Shown here: piece by piece, positions 6,067 to 6,332 of the stretch
How the letters are laid out: the number at the start of each line of letters is the position of its first letter
Position numbering within the stretch: the first letter of the stretch is position 1
NCBI GenBank assembly: GCA_049644345.1
Contig: JBARRS010000153.1
Span: 1 to 6,332 of the forward strand
DNA length: 6,332 nucleotides
DNA from: JBARRS01 sp049644345
GTDB taxonomy: Bacteria; Actinomycetota; Thermoleophilia; Gaiellales; Gaiellaceae
Reading direction: 5' to 3'
Program-made: the position numbers and the translations under genes
The notes under the pieces: model-generated
The model's input: the letters and a program-made list of their open reading frames with translations, nothing else
The model's database searches: none
Told to the model about the DNA's origin: nothing

Positions 6067-6332
6067 ATGCGCGCTCCGCACCTCTACCAGGCGCTCCGCT
6101 GCTTCTGCCTCGGCGCGTTCCACCTGCTGTCGAGCGAGGTCGAGGCGGGCGCCGAGATCCCGTTCGCCTTCGAGCAGCACGCCTCGGGGCTCTGCGAGTA
6201 CCGCCCGCTCGTCCGCTCCTACGTCGAGGGGCGCGCGGAGAAGCTCAGGCGGCTTCCCGATGCGGCGCTCGCGCTCGACGAGCTGCGCCGCGAGCCGGCG
6301 GCGGCGATCTTCGCGCGCGCGCACGCCGGCCC
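6067..6332 (+). CDS. Protein of unknown function (3' end outside window)
   Basis: An open frame of 88 full codons from ATG 6067 to the window edge with no stop; an in-frame GTG at 6061 is an alternative start with poorer ribosome-site spacing. I do not recognise the family. The visible part is likely soluble and mainly helical: RAPHLYQALRCFCLGAF, then FAFEQHASGLCEYRPLVRSYVEG and a charged segment ending in ELRREPAAAIFARAHAG. There is no signal peptide, membrane segment or obvious nucleotide-binding motif. Three cysteines (two in a CFC) occur, without a clear metal-site pattern. Codon use matches the neighbouring genes, which supports real coding. It lies 15 bases after nei on the same strand, so it is probably the third gene of the lhr-nei operon. 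A repair link is only a context guess. Confidence 0.7.
   Translation, partial: MRAPHLYQALRCFCLGAFHLLSSEVEAGAEIPFAFEQHASGLCEYRPLVRSYVEGRAEKLRRLPDAALALDELRREPAAAIFARAHAG

Noticed and set aside
6311..6328. Alternating purine-pyrimidine run (GCGCGCGCGCAC) near the right edge, as possible Z-DNA.
   Set aside because: Short, within a coding frame, and expected from composition.

Overview
The window is very G+C-rich (by eye about 70%), densely packed and almost wholly coding, with strong G/C preference at third codon positions and frequent GTG starts. With the lhr-nei gene pair, which is also adjacent in mycobacteria, this points to an actinobacterium. A soil lineage such as Thermoleophilia (Solirubrobacterales/Gaiellales) is my best guess, but that is inference.

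There are two divergent transcription units separated by only 23 bp. The leftward unit (989 to 1 and beyond) holds a small P-loop nucleotide-kinase-like protein of the adenylate kinase/FlaR (topology modulation) type. Ten bases after its stop follows an HhH-GPD base-excision-repair protein cut off by the left window edge. The rightward unit (1013 to 6332 and beyond) holds a full-length Lhr-type superfamily 2 helicase of 1428 residues, then an endonuclease VIII-type DNA glycosylase (Nei2-like) whose GTG start shares one base with the lhr stop (TAGTG), then a protein of unknown function that runs off the right edge.

The locus reads as a DNA-repair cluster. A translocating 3'-5' helicase (known activity of bacterial Lhr) is co-expressed with a bifunctional oxidised-base glycosylase, and a second, HhH-type glycosylase candidate lies on the opposite arm. 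The 23-bp divergent gap contains two overlapping TANNNT -10-like elements, one per strand, sharing a central TA. Each is placed so that transcription would begin at or within one base of the GTG start, suggesting a shared bidirectional promoter giving leaderless messages.

The least ordinary feature is a palindromic motif, GGGACCTGGTCC, found once in each of two unrelated genes and read in the same phase (as -Asp-Leu-Val-). In lhr it coincides with a cluster of codons rare for that gene and with the loss of a normally conserved motif. It may be a dispersed palindromic repeat tolerated inside proteins. No tRNA, rRNA, CRISPR, insertion sequence or convincing terminator was seen, and no non-coding stretch exceeds 23 bp.
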